Shown: one piece after another, positions 10,620 to 23,060 of the stretch | Numbering within the stretch: position 1 is the first letter of the stretch | Layout of the letters: every line of letters begins with the position of its first letter | DNA from: Polyodon spathula | Lineage: Eukaryota > Chordata > Actinopteri > Acipenseriformes > Polyodontidae | Direction: 5' to 3' | Assembly: GCF_017654505.1 (NCBI RefSeq) | Contig: NC_054539.1 | Span: 71,305,256-71,369,255 of the forward strand | DNA length: 64,000 bases | Translations under genes and position numbers: made by a program | The notes under the pieces: generated by a model | What the model was told of the DNA's origin: nothing | The model's database searches: none | Seen by the model: only the letters and a program-made list of their open reading frames with translations

Positions 10620-11369
10620 TATCGTAGTATAATAATAAAGATAAAACATATCTTTTTCATTCACTATTTTTAACCGAGCTGTTACAATATGCATGTAATA
10701 TTTTAAATACAGATCTCTATGCTAAATAATTTCAAATATAGCTTTCTTCCAATTTTTCAGACTGATTACATTTTAAGGTGCACATTTGTGTCTTTCTACT
10801 CACGCATTTTAATATTAAAGTCTTTTAATATGCCACTTTTTATTATTCATACAAAAAAAGCTAATCTAAAATATGTTTAATTCTTTTTTGTTTCTATTGC
10901 ATGTTTCCTAATTGCGTATTTTTGGTTTATGCATTATATTAATGCCTGAAATGTGCATAATAAATTGTAAAACAAAGTTGAGTGTTGGCTATACTTATTT
11001 GTAATCTCAATCACATTCCCTCATGCAATGTATTAATTTATCCAACCACCTTTGCACTGTCAGCATTATTATCCTATTTAAATAATATTATCTTAACCCT
11101 ATTGTTGCCTAATTTTAGGGTTTGTGCGGTGGGCATGTTTACCACATCCTTGAGTTAACAGTCGTGTGTACCCTAAGGTATACGGAACTGTTCAGAAAGA
11201 GAGGGAACAGTCAAGAACAGAAATAAGGGAGAAGGAGACAAAGGCTGCCAAAAGAAATAAAAAAGCTAATAAGATAAGTCAGTCATTTACTAAGAGAAAG
11301 GCAGCTATGCAGATTACGCCAGGAGCAGTTATGCTGACAAGTAAAGCACACGGTTTGACAGCAGGTAAG
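9458..11369. other. AT-rich spacer before the VNTR
   Basis: No recognisable gene. A poly(A)/(AT)n patch lies at 10587-10622. The sequence gives no GTF3C6-like exon, although that gene occupies this interval in human. Confidence 0.6.
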
Positions 11370-12498
11370 GTGACAGGTGAGGAGGAAGGGCTGAGAGCAG
11401 GTACAGTGCAGGGAGGAGGAAGGGCTGAGAGCAGGTACAGTGTGGAGAGGAAGAGGGCTGAGAGCAGATATAGGGTGGGGAGGAGGAGGGATGAGAGCAA
11501 GTACAGTGTGGAGGAGGAAGGGCTGAGAACAGGTACAGTGTGGGGAGGAGGAGGGCTGAGAGCAGGTACAGTGCAGAGGGAGGAGGAAGGGCTGAGAGCA
11601 GGTACAGTGTGGAGAGGAGGAGGGCTGAGAGCAGGTACAGTGTGGGGAGGAGGAGGGCTGAGAGCAAGTACAGTGTGGAGAGGAGGAGGTCTGAGAGCAG
11701 GTACAGTGTGGGGAGGAGGAAGGGCAGAGCAGGTAGTGTGGGGAGGAGGAGGGCTGAGAGCAGGTACAGTGGGGAGGAGGAAGGGCTGAGAACAGGTAAG
11801 GTGACAGGGGAGGAGGAAGGGCTGAGAGCAGGTACAGTGTGGGGTGGAGGAGGGCTGAGTACAGTACAGTGTGGGGAGGAGGAAGGGCTGAGAGCAGATA
11901 AGGTGACAGGGGAGGAGGAAGGGCTGAGAACAGGTACAGTGTGGGAAGGAGGAAGGGCTGAGAGCAGATAAGGTGACAGGGGAGGAGGAAGGGCTGAGAG
12001 CAGGTACAGTGTGGGGAGGAGGAAGGGCTGGGAGCAGGTACACTGTGGGGAGGAGGAGGACTGAGAGCAGGTAGTGTGGGGAGGAGGGCTGAGAGCAGGT
12101 ACGGTGTGGGGAAGAGGAGGGTTGAGAGCAGGTATAGTGACAGGGGAGGAGGAAGAGTTGAGAGCAGGTATAGCAGGTACAATGTGGGGAAGAGGAGGGC
12201 TGAGAGCAGGTACAGTGTGGGGAGGAGGAAGGGCTGAGAGCAGATAAGATGACAGGGGAGGAGGAAGGGCTGAGAGCACTTACAGTGTGGGGAGGAGGAG
12301 GGCTGAGAGCAGGTACAGTGTGGGGAGGAGGAAGGGCTGAGAGCAGATAAGGTGATGGGAGGAGGACGTGCTGAGAGTAGGTACAGTGTGGGGAGGAGGA
12401 GGGCTGAGAGCAAGTACAGTGTGGGGAGGAGGAGGGCTGAGAGCAAGTACAGTGTGGGGAGGAGGAAGGGCTGAGAGCAGTTACAGTGACAGGGGAGG
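11370..12498. repeat. Large G-rich minisatellite (VNTR), ~34-36 bp unit, about 30 copies
   Basis: The unit contains ggaggaggaagggctgagag followed by caggtacagtgtgg. A second unit type ends in cagataaggtgacagg instead. The two types are interspersed and not in separate blocks. The + strand is almost free of C (about one C per ten bases) and very G-rich. Read-through frames on both strands (up to 419 codons on the minus strand, rich in LLSALPPPHTV) exist because the unit lacks stop codons in most frames. They are not genes. Confidence 0.95.
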
Positions 12499-13260
12499 AA
12501 TTTATACATTGGAAGAAGATAAAGGTAGGATGTCCACCACAAGGTTCAAAGGAGCCTATTGAATGAAAAAAAGTTAATGCTTTGGATTATAGAGCAATTG
12601 CAAATGCATTTCATAAGGTTAAATGTGAACTAGATACAGTTTCTAAATAGAAAAGTTTTTGTTGAACTTTTTGTTGAATCAGATTTACATCATTGTAATG
12701 TGTAATGTTACCCATATCGTAGTTTTCAGGAGCACAAAGTAGAACATCCTGACTTTGTAATTCAAACAATATTGTTTCCCTTTTCCTAAGCACTGAACAA
12801 GACGGTTTCCTCCAAAAACAATTATTTAGCAAATGAGCAGATGTAAATTCCACAGCTACTACCATCTGCCTGTAACACCATCAGTGTCTTTCTAACTTAG
12901 GGGGGTTTAGGCAACACTGCCAATATGTTCACAGTAAAGGCTGTTTAATTGTTGACTCTTAGAAAGTTGAAGGAACTGGTAATGCAATTTTTTTCTGGGG
13001 TTTTACTGACTAGAAAACAGAGCTATTAATCGACTTTTCAGAAATGGGCAGTATGTATGCTGCATTAGTCTTGTATTTTAAATACATTTTATTCGGGGAT
13101 TTATTTCCGATATATATTTAAAAAATTAATTATTTTGATTATTTTTGAGAAAGTACTTAAAACATTGTCCATATTATATTCATATATGTTGTTGCTATTT
13201 GTATGTATTTTACTGTTTAATGTATGTACAATTGCCTTCCACAACTTATTTTGAAGTTAA
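12499..13260. other. Spacer upstream of the RPF2 promoter
   Basis: AT-rich unique-looking sequence without a recognised gene or mobile element. Confidence 0.6.
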
Positions 13261-13423
13261 TGTGCGCCGCTCCCACCGGAAGTTGCTTATTGTTGCCAGC
13301 AACTGTTGCTAGCTTCCCCGCCGAGTGTGGCGTGGTTGTAGTGTTTGTGGATTCCCGTGGAGTATAGTGTGTTTGTAGTGTTGTATCAAAGAGTAGATTT
13401 GGATTTACAGTTTAGACGGTAAA
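13261..13423 (+). promoter_or_regulatory. RPF2: RPF2 proximal promoter and 5' UTR with ETS and X-box sites
   Basis: A GC-richer stretch just before the start codon. ACCGGAAGT at 13275-13283 is a canonical ETS (GABP/ELK class) site, common in promoters of ribosome-biogenesis genes. GTTGCC/AGCAAC at 13292-13303 fits the RFX X-box half-sites with no spacer. No TATA box is visible. The transcription start is probably between 13310 and 13400. Assignment as promoter is inferred from motif type and position. Confidence 0.7.
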
Positions 13424-13792
13424 ATGACACAGCTGGACGGGGTCGTGTAAGTTCTTCATTTAAAATCAAGTTACAGTCGTTTTTAATTGTTTAGAAAAAA
13501 TGCCTATGGTGTTATGCATTGTTTTCTTACAAATAACCAACCACTCGTAACGGCAACACAAACTCAATATATAATTTATGAATTACTGTTAGGCTGTCCT
13601 AAGGCCAAATGTGCTGATGTAATGTAAGTGTGTGTTTTTCTATATCTTCAGAAAACCCAAAACAAAACGATCAAAGAGATTTCTTCAAGGTAGAGAACCC
13701 AAACTTAATGAAAATATAAAAAAAGCAATGCTTATTAAAGGCGGGAATGCAAACCAGACAGTAACCCAGGCACTGAAAGACATTGTAAGTAC

Positions 13793-13866
<74 letters not shown>

Positions 13867-16800
13867 TAGTAGTATTATTATTTTACACTGAGTTGTGTGT
13901 ATCCTACGACATCTGACTTAATAAACACGCCTCTTTCTGTTTCATAAGAACATAAGAATGTTTACAAGCGGAGGCCATTCAGCCCATCTTGCTTGTTTGG
14001 TTGTTAGTAGCTTACTGGTCCCAGAATCTCATCAAGCAGCTTCTTGAAGGATCCCAGGGTGTCAGCTTCAACAACATTACTGGGGAGTTGGTTCCAGACC
14101 CTCACAATTCTTTGTGTAAAAAAGTGCCTCCTGTTTTCTGTTCTGAACGCCCCTTTGTCTAATCTCCATTTGGGACCTTGTTTCCTTTTTCAAGTCGAAA
14201 AAGTCCCTTGGGTCGACATTGTTAATCCCTTTTAGAATTTTGAATGCTTGAATCAGATCGCCACATAGTCTTCTTTGTTCAAGACTGAATAGATTCAATT
14301 ATTTTAGCCTGTCTGCATATGACATGCCTTTTAAACCCAGAATAATTCTGGTCGCTCTTATTTGCACTCTTTCTAGAGCAGCAATATCCTTTTTGTAGTG
14401 GTGACAGAACTGAACACAATATTCTAGATTAACTCTTACTAATGAATTGTAAAGATTTAATGTTACTTCCCTGATTTAAATTCAACACTTTCACTATATA
14501 TCTGATCATATTCTTTGCCTTTTTTATAGCTTCCCCACATTGTCTAGACTCTAGACTCTAGACTCTAGATGAAGACATTTCGGAGGCAACATAAACCCCT
14601 AGGTCTTTTTCATAGATTTCTTCTTCAATTTTAGTGTGTCCCATGTGGTATTTATAATGCACATTTTTATTGCCTGCATGCAGTATTTTACACTGTTCTC
14701 TATTAAATGTCATTTGCCATGTGTCTGCCCAGTTCTGAATGCTTGATCATGCTGCATCAATGTTTGCCACTCCTTCTATTTTTGTGTCACCTGCAAATTT
14801 AACAGGTTTGCTTACTGTACCAGAATCTAAGTCATTAATGTAGATTAGGAATAGCAGAGGACCTAATACTGATCCCTGTGGTACTCCACTGGTTACCTCA
14901 CTACATTTTGAGGTTTCTCCTCTAATCAGTACTTTCTGTTTTCTACATGTTAACCACTGCCTTGTGCGTGCATTTCCTTGAATCCTGACTGTGTTCAGCT
15001 TGAGAATTAGTCTTTTATGCTTGACTTTGTCAAAAGCTTTCTGGAAATCTAAATAAACCATGTCATATGCTTTGCAATTGTCCATTGCCGATGTTACATC
15101 CTCAAAAAAAAATCAAGCAGGTTAGTTAGACACAATCTCCCTTTCCTAAAACCATGCTGACTGTCTCCCAGGATACTGTTACCATGTAGGTAATTTTACA
15201 CTTTGGATCTTATTAAGATTTCCATTACATGAGAGTAGATGTTAAAACTTCATTCTGATTTGAACTCAGCTCTCGCCAAGATAAGCAGCTAAGACGTAGC
15301 TTTACAGTAAACTAATGTGATCCATCTGCATCTCCATCTATTTGCGTTTCTTTCCATCTGTTGATGTAGATATCCTTCTGCCTGGTGTTGATGGCTGAAG
15401 TGTAATGCTGGCTCCAGGGATCAGCTTATTTTGCCTCCCCAGTGCATCAGCACACACAACGGCTGCGATGCTGGCTCCGGGGATCAACCCAGTGCGGTCT
15501 CCCCAGCACATCAGCATGACAACCGTCTGGATTGAGCTAAGTAGGGTACATCTCTAGGGTCTTCAAGTGGGCACCTTCTGTCCTCTGTGCTTCGTCAACT
15601 AGCTCACGACACCTCAAGAGGGCTCAACAGTGATTCTGGCGTCCCAGCATCACCTCCCTCCATCCCCCACTCAACTCAGCCCAGCTTACTTAACCATACA
15701 TCAGCGTTGCTTTCTTTCTATTGTGCTTGAGATCCCCATCCAGAATCTTTCTGGCTCAACCACAGCCAGTTGCTGCTCCTTTCTGCTGCTTCAGATAAGT
15801 TCTTCACTGTGCGACGCAACTCTTGGCCACTGGACCCGACATCTGTGAGAAACCAGGTTGTATAGTGTGCCACAAATCCTCGACAACCAGCCTCCACTGG
15901 CTAAATTATAGTTATAGTTTACATATAATAGAAGTCAAGCTTATTGGCCTGTAGTTCAGTAGCTCATACTTATTTTAAAATTCAATACAGTGAAACAGGA
16001 CTTTTATAATTGTGTGCATTTTAATGATAATTTGTATTTAGCATTTACACAATATGGGGGTGGTGGTAATTTACAATCACGTTTATGGATTATGATATAG
16101 TCAGTTGTCTACGGTTTGTGGGCCATGTGAACATTTGATTAAAAAGAAAAAGCTTTGTGTTCTTGTTTTCACAGTATTCCTTAAAGAAACCCAATGCAGT
16201 TATGTACAAAAAGTAAGTATGAAACAATGCAGACAGCAACAGTGCACGATTGCTGTCACTGTCAAATTCAAAACCTCTCCTGCAGAAGAGTTTCTGATTC
16301 TGATTAAACGTTGACATGTGCAATCTCTAGCTTTTTGCAAAATAACCGGCACTGTAACATTGACCTCAGCAAGTGTAAAATATCAGATTCGTTTGTGTTT
16401 CATGCTTTTCAACCAATCTTAAATCTTAACGTAATGCCATCTTTTTTTTAGGAAAAATATAACCAGGCCTTTTGAAGACCAATCAAGCCTGGTAAGAATG
16501 AAACATGAATAATGTGTGTATTTCGTGCCTATCTCAGGTTCTCGGAAGGAAGAGAATGCTTGCCCAGTGTAAGGGAACTGAAGCTGCAATCCTTTAGATG
16601 CAGGTGTGGAACCTTAAGACCCATTCCCCTTTATGTGTGTTACGGTTTGAATTGTAATGTTGGCTGAACACTTGTAACACATTTTATAAGTTATATAGCT
16701 AAAAGCTTATGAAAAGAACATTCTTGAGCACACATTTTAAAAACCAATAAGGTATGATTTGTAAGGTGGAATGGGCCTTTAGCAGATTTCTGCAAAGGTA

Positions 16801-19800
16801 ATCATGTGACTGTAGGTCCTATTCACAAAGCTATAACTCAGGAGGTATTTAAAGGTGATACTTTTCTTAGTCTGTTATTACGAATACTGTCACAGAAAAT
16901 TAATGGCTTCTTTAAGTCTCTGAAAACAATTCTGAAATAACTAATGAGATCTGTGAATAGGGCCCTTATTTTTGGTATATTTCCTTACAAATTTGGTATA
17001 TTTCAGTTACTAGAAGTACCATGTTTATCGTTCTTTAAACTGAGCCTTTTTGCTTAAATCTAGATCACTGTAATGTTTTCGTTTGATTTCCTAGATGAAG
17101 TTTCCGCCTGGCTGGCTTTGTTTGCAATAAGTGTCAAGTTTGTTTTTTTTAATGAAAAATAAATTAACTTCTCTAGAATGTCCTCCAGCTCCACATGGTA
17201 TAGGTTGAATTTGGGTGTGGTGTGTTCAGCGTATGAGTACAGAAATACAGAAAAGGTTCTTGTGAATTTAATTGGCTGAGATTTGCTAATGACGATGACA
17301 TTCTATGACGATTTCTTCATAATGACTGTAGGTTTAAAACATTTTTTTGTTTAAATCCCATATATTGTGAGGGGGCCACTTTTTAAATGATGTTGTATGT
17401 AATTTAGAAAAGTAAAAACCCAAGTGTCTGCATGTGTCGTCAGTTTTAATCATTGCTTTGTTTATTTTCTTCTAGGAATTCTTTTCCAAGAAGTCAGACT
17501 GCTCTTTGTTTTTGTTTGGGTCCCATAATAAGAAAAGACCCAACAACCTTGTTTTTGGTACCCATTTTATTTCTCTTAAACAAAAGAAAGGAATAAAGTG
17601 ACATGCTTTCCAGAGCAGATGGGACCATGACCCCTTTCTGTTTCATCTGTGCTGCAGGGCGGATGTTTGATTTCCATGTGCTGGATATGATTGAGTTGGG
17701 GATTGAAAAGTTTGTGTCTTTGAAGGACATCAAGGTATTGGGGATTTAGGTTTGGGGTCATCAATTTATTTTCTTTTTTATTTGATGCTTGAAGTATCTA
17801 TTCAACTAAACTAATACCTCTTTTATTTATTAGCTGTTGAACCCAGTAAACATGAAGTGACACATTATATACAACATGACGATGTATTAATAAGACTCAT
17901 CTTGATAAATGTTGGGATTCCAGTTCATCATAGTTCCCAAGTTTGAGAAGATGCAGTGAACAGCAATTATTTTCATCTAAGCTGTCCTAAAATAGTCAGT
18001 CAGTGCCATGTTAGCATCGCACCGTACCTTAATTCATATTTTATTTTATTTATTTATTTTTCAACCGCAGAACAGTAAGATCCCTGAAGGAACAAAACCA
18101 TTACTGATCTTTGCAGGAGATGCATTTGAGACCGGTAACGAACACAAAAAGCTGAAGAATCTCTTAATCGGTAAGACTTTTTAAAAAATATTTGAATGCT
18201 TCTGAATGCTTGCTGAAGGCTATGGTGCCCTTATTTGGTCATGTAGTTCTATAGTTTGATTACAGTGCTTGCAGTTAACATGTCACAACAAGTCATGACT
18301 GTAGGGATGTTTTTTAAAAGCATTGGTTAGTTAGCATTGAAGTGAACTTGGTGTAATGCTGTTTAGGTTCCAGCAGGGGTCGTCATATCCAAACACGAAT
18401 TACTTTAGCTACCGCTCTGCTTTGGGTGTTGCAAACTAACAAACTGACTTGCTAAATGTAAATGTCAACAACTAACCCAGACCCTAAAAAGCTGTTTTAT
18501 TTATTTATTTATTTATTTGTAGTGGTGATACATTTTTTGCAAGTGTTTAAATTATTTTCTTTTCTCCTGGACATTGTAGGAAATTGTTTCCAACAAATCG
18601 CAACAATAGTCATTATATCGGGAATTGGATGTTTGTTGTGTTTGGTTTCAGATTTTTTCCGTGGGCCTACAGTACCATGTGTCCGCTTGGTCGGCCTTGA
18701 ACATGTTCTGCATATTACCGCGCTGGAAGGGAAGATCTACCTTAGAAGCTACAAGTAAGCTATGTGTGTAGAAAAGGGCTACTGGTGTTTGTTTTTATAT
18801 AAGTGCTGTTTTTTTTAATGTATAGGTATGAGTATATCTCCATGACCTTAGTAGTTTCGCAACAGTTTCTGCATTTTTGGGAGCTTGAAGACTAGTTAAA
18901 AATATATCGTATGGTGTCGATTGTGGTGTTGTATGTGTGCGTATGCATTGCCAGATTAGTTTTGTGTAATTAAAAAAAAAAAAAAACACTTAAACAGAAG
19001 ACCAGCACTGGCCAGGTATGTTATTATCGTAGTTTATTTAGTGACACAGGGAAATGTGTAACGAAGGGTACATTTTGACCTTTGAACGTTCAGAACAAAT
19101 TACCGAGCAAATGTTCGAACCTTTGATGGTACTAATTTGCATAATTGAATGAACCGTCTAACCTTTGAACACAGCCCTAGAAATGTGTGTTTTTATATGG
19201 CGTACAGTATAAAAAGCTAAATGATTTTGAGTGCACTGGTGGTCTACACATTTTGTAAGAAACCAAAAAATTTCCAGCTTGCAATCAGGTAATAATATGT
19301 TAGCATCTAGACATTAACTAAATAATGCTGTGGTGCTCCAGTTTAAATATGGTACTATTCACGTTCTGGTGTGGCACTGAAGTATGCTTCTGTTGGTTTC
19401 ACTTCCTAGTATTCCTATCTTAGCTTCACTGAATATTTGACAGACTGTGGATTGGAAAATACATTTTGTTAATACAGTTGCTATCCGAGACAGCTAAGAG
19501 ATACAAATGACAAAATCTTAGACGAAGAAAAAAAAAAGAGCAAATATATTAAATGATTACTTTTTCATAAGTTTTTACAAAGGAAGATACGGACAACATG
19601 CCCCACATGTCAGCCTGTTCCTATTCAGTTTTAAATAACTCTAGCACAACAGAAGCATTAGTGTTAAAGGGACTAGGAGCTCTTAAAAGGATCCTCCAAA
19701 TAGTACTCAGAGAAATGAAAAGTTATTTACAAACCGCTAACCAAGATCATGCAACAGTCTCTTGACACAGGGGTTGACCCGACAGACTAGAAAATTGCAA

Positions 19801-22230
19801 ATGTAGTAGCGAGCCACAAAAAGGGAAACAAAACCGAACCAGGTAACTACAGACGAATAAGCCTGACTATTATATGTAAACTTATGGAAACTATAATAAG
19901 ACCCAAAATGGAAAATTACCAATATGGTAACAGAATCCTGGGAGACAGTCAAAATGGTTTTAGGAAAGGGAGATCGTGGATTAGGGAGTGGTTAACGTAG
20001 AAAGCAGAAAGTACTGATTAGAGGAGAAACCTTAAAATGGAGCGAGGTAACCAGTGGATATTGCTGCTCTAGAAAGAGTGTAAAGAAGAGTGACCAGAAT
20101 TATTCTGGGTTTAAAAGGCATTTTATATGCAAACAGGCTAAAAGAACTGAATCTGTTCAGTCTTGAACAAAGAAGACTATGCGGCGACCTAATTCAAGCA
20201 CTCGAAATTCTAAAAGGGATTGACAATGTCGACCCAAGGGACTTTTTCCACCTGAAAAAAGAAACAAGGACCAGGGGTCACAAATGGAGATTAGACAAAG
20301 GGGCATTCAGAACAAAACATAGGAGGCACTTTCTTTACACAGAGAATTGTTTGTTTTTTACATAGATCTTCTGGTTTGTTATTACTGGTTTTACATTAGG
20401 AATCCAGGCAAACCTACCTTTTCGCTGTATATTATGTACTCTGCAAAATAACAAATGCCACTGCTATACAATGGAGAATGCAGCTTTATTTTCTTTAGAA
20501 ATGTTCTCAGTTGGTAGCATTCTTTGCGTTATCACTGTGGCACTTTGAACACAGTATTCTTCAAACCTGGTGGGCGTTACATACTGTGTGGATATCATTA
20601 CCACAGACATGCTGTGTGCCAAAACAGTACATGTACCAGAAACTACATTTAATGCTTGAGATTCTTTAAAGCGATCTCCAGAGACAGTGTTTTACTGCTG
20701 TATGTATTTGCACGTCTTGTGTGACTGGATTCTCTGCTCCTGTGCGAGAGTTCATTTATTTTTGGTCTTTGCTTTAATAGGGTTTTGCTGAAGAAGTCTG
20801 GGTGCAGGACCCCTAGGATAGAGCTGGAAGAAATAGGCCCCTCCTTTGATTTCACAATGCGTAGGATACATCTAGCATCTGTTGATCTCTACAAGACTGC
20901 ACACAGGCAGCCCAAAGCTCTTAAGGTATGAATAGAGGGGGTGAAGTGACCCCGAAGATTGATTGAATGAGATGGATGCAGTAATTATATCAATTAAATA
21001 TGTGATTAAAACCAAGATTACCTAAGATCTTTTTTTTTTTTTTATTGCTCGACAGCCATAATAATAATAATAATAATATAATAATAATAATATAATAAAT
21101 AATAATAATAATAATATGAACTTACACTTGTCAAGTGATCCCGGAGATTGGTTGGGTCTGCATGATACATCAACAGTTGCTTACACAGTTTACATTCAAC
21201 TTTTTTTTTGGTCGTCTGGCCATTTAACAAAAGAAATCTCAAACAGCAGAGGGGTTTCGAGCCATTGCTTTCAGGACAGCTTACGCTATACAACGCTTCG
21301 CTATCGAGATGTTGTATGAAGAAATGAAATGTTTGCCTCTGGATAACGCAAGCTGGAGGCGAGCGGGGCGGACGGTGCTCAGTTTTCAAAAAATAAAATG
21401 ATTAGTGTTAGAGTATTTTTCATGTTTCAAACATATTCTACCATAGCACTTCTGATACACTGTCTTGTACACTAGATATCAGTACATATTTTACTGAAGC
21501 ACTATAACTGCTATAGGTACTCCCTAGTGCTTTGGATACTATACCCTGCTTCATACACGGCAGTGGCACCACATAGAGTTGCTATGTGTAATGATTTGGT
21601 AGCGGATTTTAATACAACAGCTTTTGTTTACGTAATATGCATTATACAATTCAAAAGATCCAATCATGTCCATCACATTTAATGTGTAATTTATAGTATT
21701 CACGCATTGTAAAAAGGTTTGTGTTATCTGAAGAACTTTCGAAGGTTTAAACACACAGCACTGTTCAATACATAATAGCTATGGATAATTTGATTATTAA
21801 AGTACACTGTTGTGTGTGTGTTTTACATTCAAATTGGTTTCAGATGTTACTAATTTAACTTGAATTGGGTACAGTAGTATACTGTATATAATGGCAAAGA
21901 TAGGTAAATGGTTGATCAATAAAGGTAATAGTTTAACTGGTTAAATGTTTGTGAGAAGAGTTTTACAGTTATGGTAAACTAAAGTTTATTTTTTGGGTAA
22001 TTAAACCATTGTCGTAAAATCAAATAAACTGCCCTTTCTAGCCAAAGGAGAAGAAGAACATTTCCCACGATGTCTTTGGCATGAAGTATGGGCGTCTCCA
22101 CATGCAGAAGCAGGATCTTTTCAAATTGCACACCCGCAAAATGAAGGGGCTAAAAAGGAAAGCAGAAAAAGCGGAGGGAGAGGAAACAGAAGCGGAAGCA
22201 AGCACTGCAAAGGCGGCAAAGAATCAGTGA
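13424..22230 (+). CDS. RPF2: Ribosome production factor 2 homolog (Brix domain), complete, 10 coding exons
   Basis: RPF2 works with RRS1 in the nucleolus to bring the 5S RNP (5S rRNA, RPL5, RPL11) into pre-60S particles. Exons with clean GT-AG junctions: 13424-13446, 13652-13784, 16175-16212, 16452-16491, 17476-17557, 17658-17734, 18071-18170, 18652-18754, 20781-20925, 22042-22230. They sum to 930 nt, giving 309 residues plus TGA; human has 306. The start reads MTQLDGVVKPKTKR, matching the human N-terminus, and supports this ATG. Next come EPKLNENIKKAMLIKGGNAN, the Brix domain (about residues 30-235, with EFFSKKSDCSLFLFGSHNKK and RPNNLVFGRMFDFHVLDMIE), SGCRTPRIELEEIGPSFDF, KKKNISHDVFGMKYGRLHMQ and a Lys-rich tail. 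Exons 3 and 4 are tiny (38 and 40 nt), and intron 5 is only 100 bp. Intron 1 begins with gtaagt, intron 2 abuts a (TA)n tract, and LINE fragments sit in introns 2 and 8. No lesion is seen. Confidence 0.97.
13796..13862. repeat. (TA)n microsatellite next to RPF2 exon 2 donor
   Basis: A pure TA run of about 66 bases starting 12 bases after the exon 2 / intron 2 boundary (13784/13785). Confidence 0.95.
13945..15236 (-). mobile_element. CR1/jockey-type LINE, 3' part, in RPF2 intron 2
   Basis: Read on the minus strand, 15085-14747 encodes RT motifs: VYLDFQKAFDKV (motif A), [20 protein letters not shown] (motif B region) and VKFAGDTK, where the FADD box is changed to FAGD. Further downstream 14298-14077 encodes the C-terminal LFSLEQRRLCGDLIQAFKIL. 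The + strand start (cataagaacataagaatg at 13945) is the LINE 3' end. Several stops interrupt the frame, so the copy is dead. A 7-base tctagac unit is repeated near 14546-14569. The family name is my best fit; Rex/Babar or a CR1 relative are both possible. Confidence 0.85.
15240..15915 (+). repeat. Unclassified dispersed repeat, copy A (RPF2 intron 2)
   Basis: Similar along most of its length to 27400-28310 in the same orientation. Shared blocks include ggtgttgatggctgaagtgt, gtctggattgagctaagta, tctttctattgtgcttgaga and gtgtgccacaaatcctc. An internal motif (atgctggctccagggatca) occurs twice. No protein family is recognised. It directly follows the LINE at 13945-15236. Probably a mobile-element family. 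Confidence 0.8.
15916..16174. other. Rest of RPF2 intron 2
   Basis: AT-rich intron sequence up to the exon 3 acceptor, with nothing recognisable. Confidence 0.6.
16492..17475. other. RPF2 intron 4, no further feature
   Basis: About 980 bases of AT-rich intron between exons 4 and 5. No reading frame or repeat family is recognised. Confidence 0.6.
18755..20780. other. RPF2 intron 8, hosting a LINE fragment
   Basis: Apart from the LINE at 19486-20350 and a poly(A) run near 18970, the intron is unremarkable AT-rich sequence. Confidence 0.7.
19486..20350 (+). mobile_element. CR1/jockey-type LINE, internally deleted, in RPF2 intron 8
   Basis: Near-copy of the LINE at 38640-40115 (shared start agatacaaatg, the block caacatgccccacatgtca, and the C-terminal LKELNLFSLEQRRLCGDLIQ at about 20135-20200). 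Two internal deletions are evident by comparison: the motif A segment (YLDFQKAFDKV) is missing after about 19978, and the motif B to C segment is missing after about 20057. The 3' end is cut at about 20350. Confidence 0.88.
20926..22041. other. RPF2 intron 9 with (ATA)n tract
   Basis: It contains an imperfect (AAT)n run at 21058-21117 and otherwise AT-rich sequence. A 115-codon minus-strand frame (21042-21389) covers the repeat and shows no family signature. Confidence 0.65.
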
Positions 22231-23060
22231 TTGAAATGCTCGCTGCAGCCTTGGATGGTGGTTTTGTCATTTGCCTGCTGCGTAGAGCAGGTGACCAAAT
22301 TACTGTTTTTTTTTTGTTGTTGTAGCTGTTTCAGAAACGTCCACAATCTTTCGGTGTGCCACTTTTTAAAACAATTTGTATGTGGTACTAAACATCTGAC
22401 ATCTACACAGGGTTTGGGCTTCTACATTGCAGGCAGTTGCTTAATCGGTGGTGGGGGGGGGGGTTGTGTTCCACATGTAACCCAATCACTTGCCACAAGT
22501 ATGTACCTTGTTATGAATCTAAAGTCTGTATACATGTATCAGTGTTAGAGTATTCAACAGCTGGTGTTTTTTTCTTTGTAAAAGGTACATTGGAAACTGA
22601 TATGTTTGCATTTCTCCAGGTTCTGCAAGTAAAATCATTTAAAGTAAACCTGGGCCTGCATCAGGTTGTAAGCTCCCCCTGCTGGGAAAAGGGCCCTCTT
22701 TGTTGCTGTACACAGTGCTTAGCAGTTTAACAACAGTAGGTGGTGCAAGATGTTCAAGGACATGTAAACATGCAAACAGTTGAAAACGATGGAATGCATG
22801 CATACTGCAAATGTACATTCACACTTTACATCTTTGGCTCAAGGAAGTTTGCAAGCCAAAGCGAACTAATGTAACTCAGGTAGTTGATCTACATTTCAGC
22901 ATGCCTTATTTTGTATTTGTGGAAGATATTATTGCATAGTAGTAGTTCTAGTATAGATAAAGTTTCTTACTATGTTCTAGTGGTAATGGTCAGGGTTGTT
23001 AATGTGCTGGTTTACATTGTTAAGTTAAATAAATAAATAAAGCACTTTAAAGAGAATAGA
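22231..23060 (+). other. RPF2: RPF2 3' UTR with poly(A) signal
   Basis: This extends from the stop codon to overlapping AATAAA hexamers at 23028-23041. A short poly(G) and a poly(T) patch lie inside. The small open frames here (22231-22548, 22437-22730) are UTR frames without family features. Confidence 0.75.

Noticed and set aside
11166..12562. Long ORFs on both strands (up to 419 codons, minus strand)
   Set aside because: They are entirely made of the G-rich VNTR, whose unit lacks stop codons in most frames. No start context, splice context or domain is present.
17280..17340. Possible C/D-box snoRNA in RPF2 intron 4
   Set aside because: Only an imperfect C box (atgacga) and no convincing D box or terminal stem.
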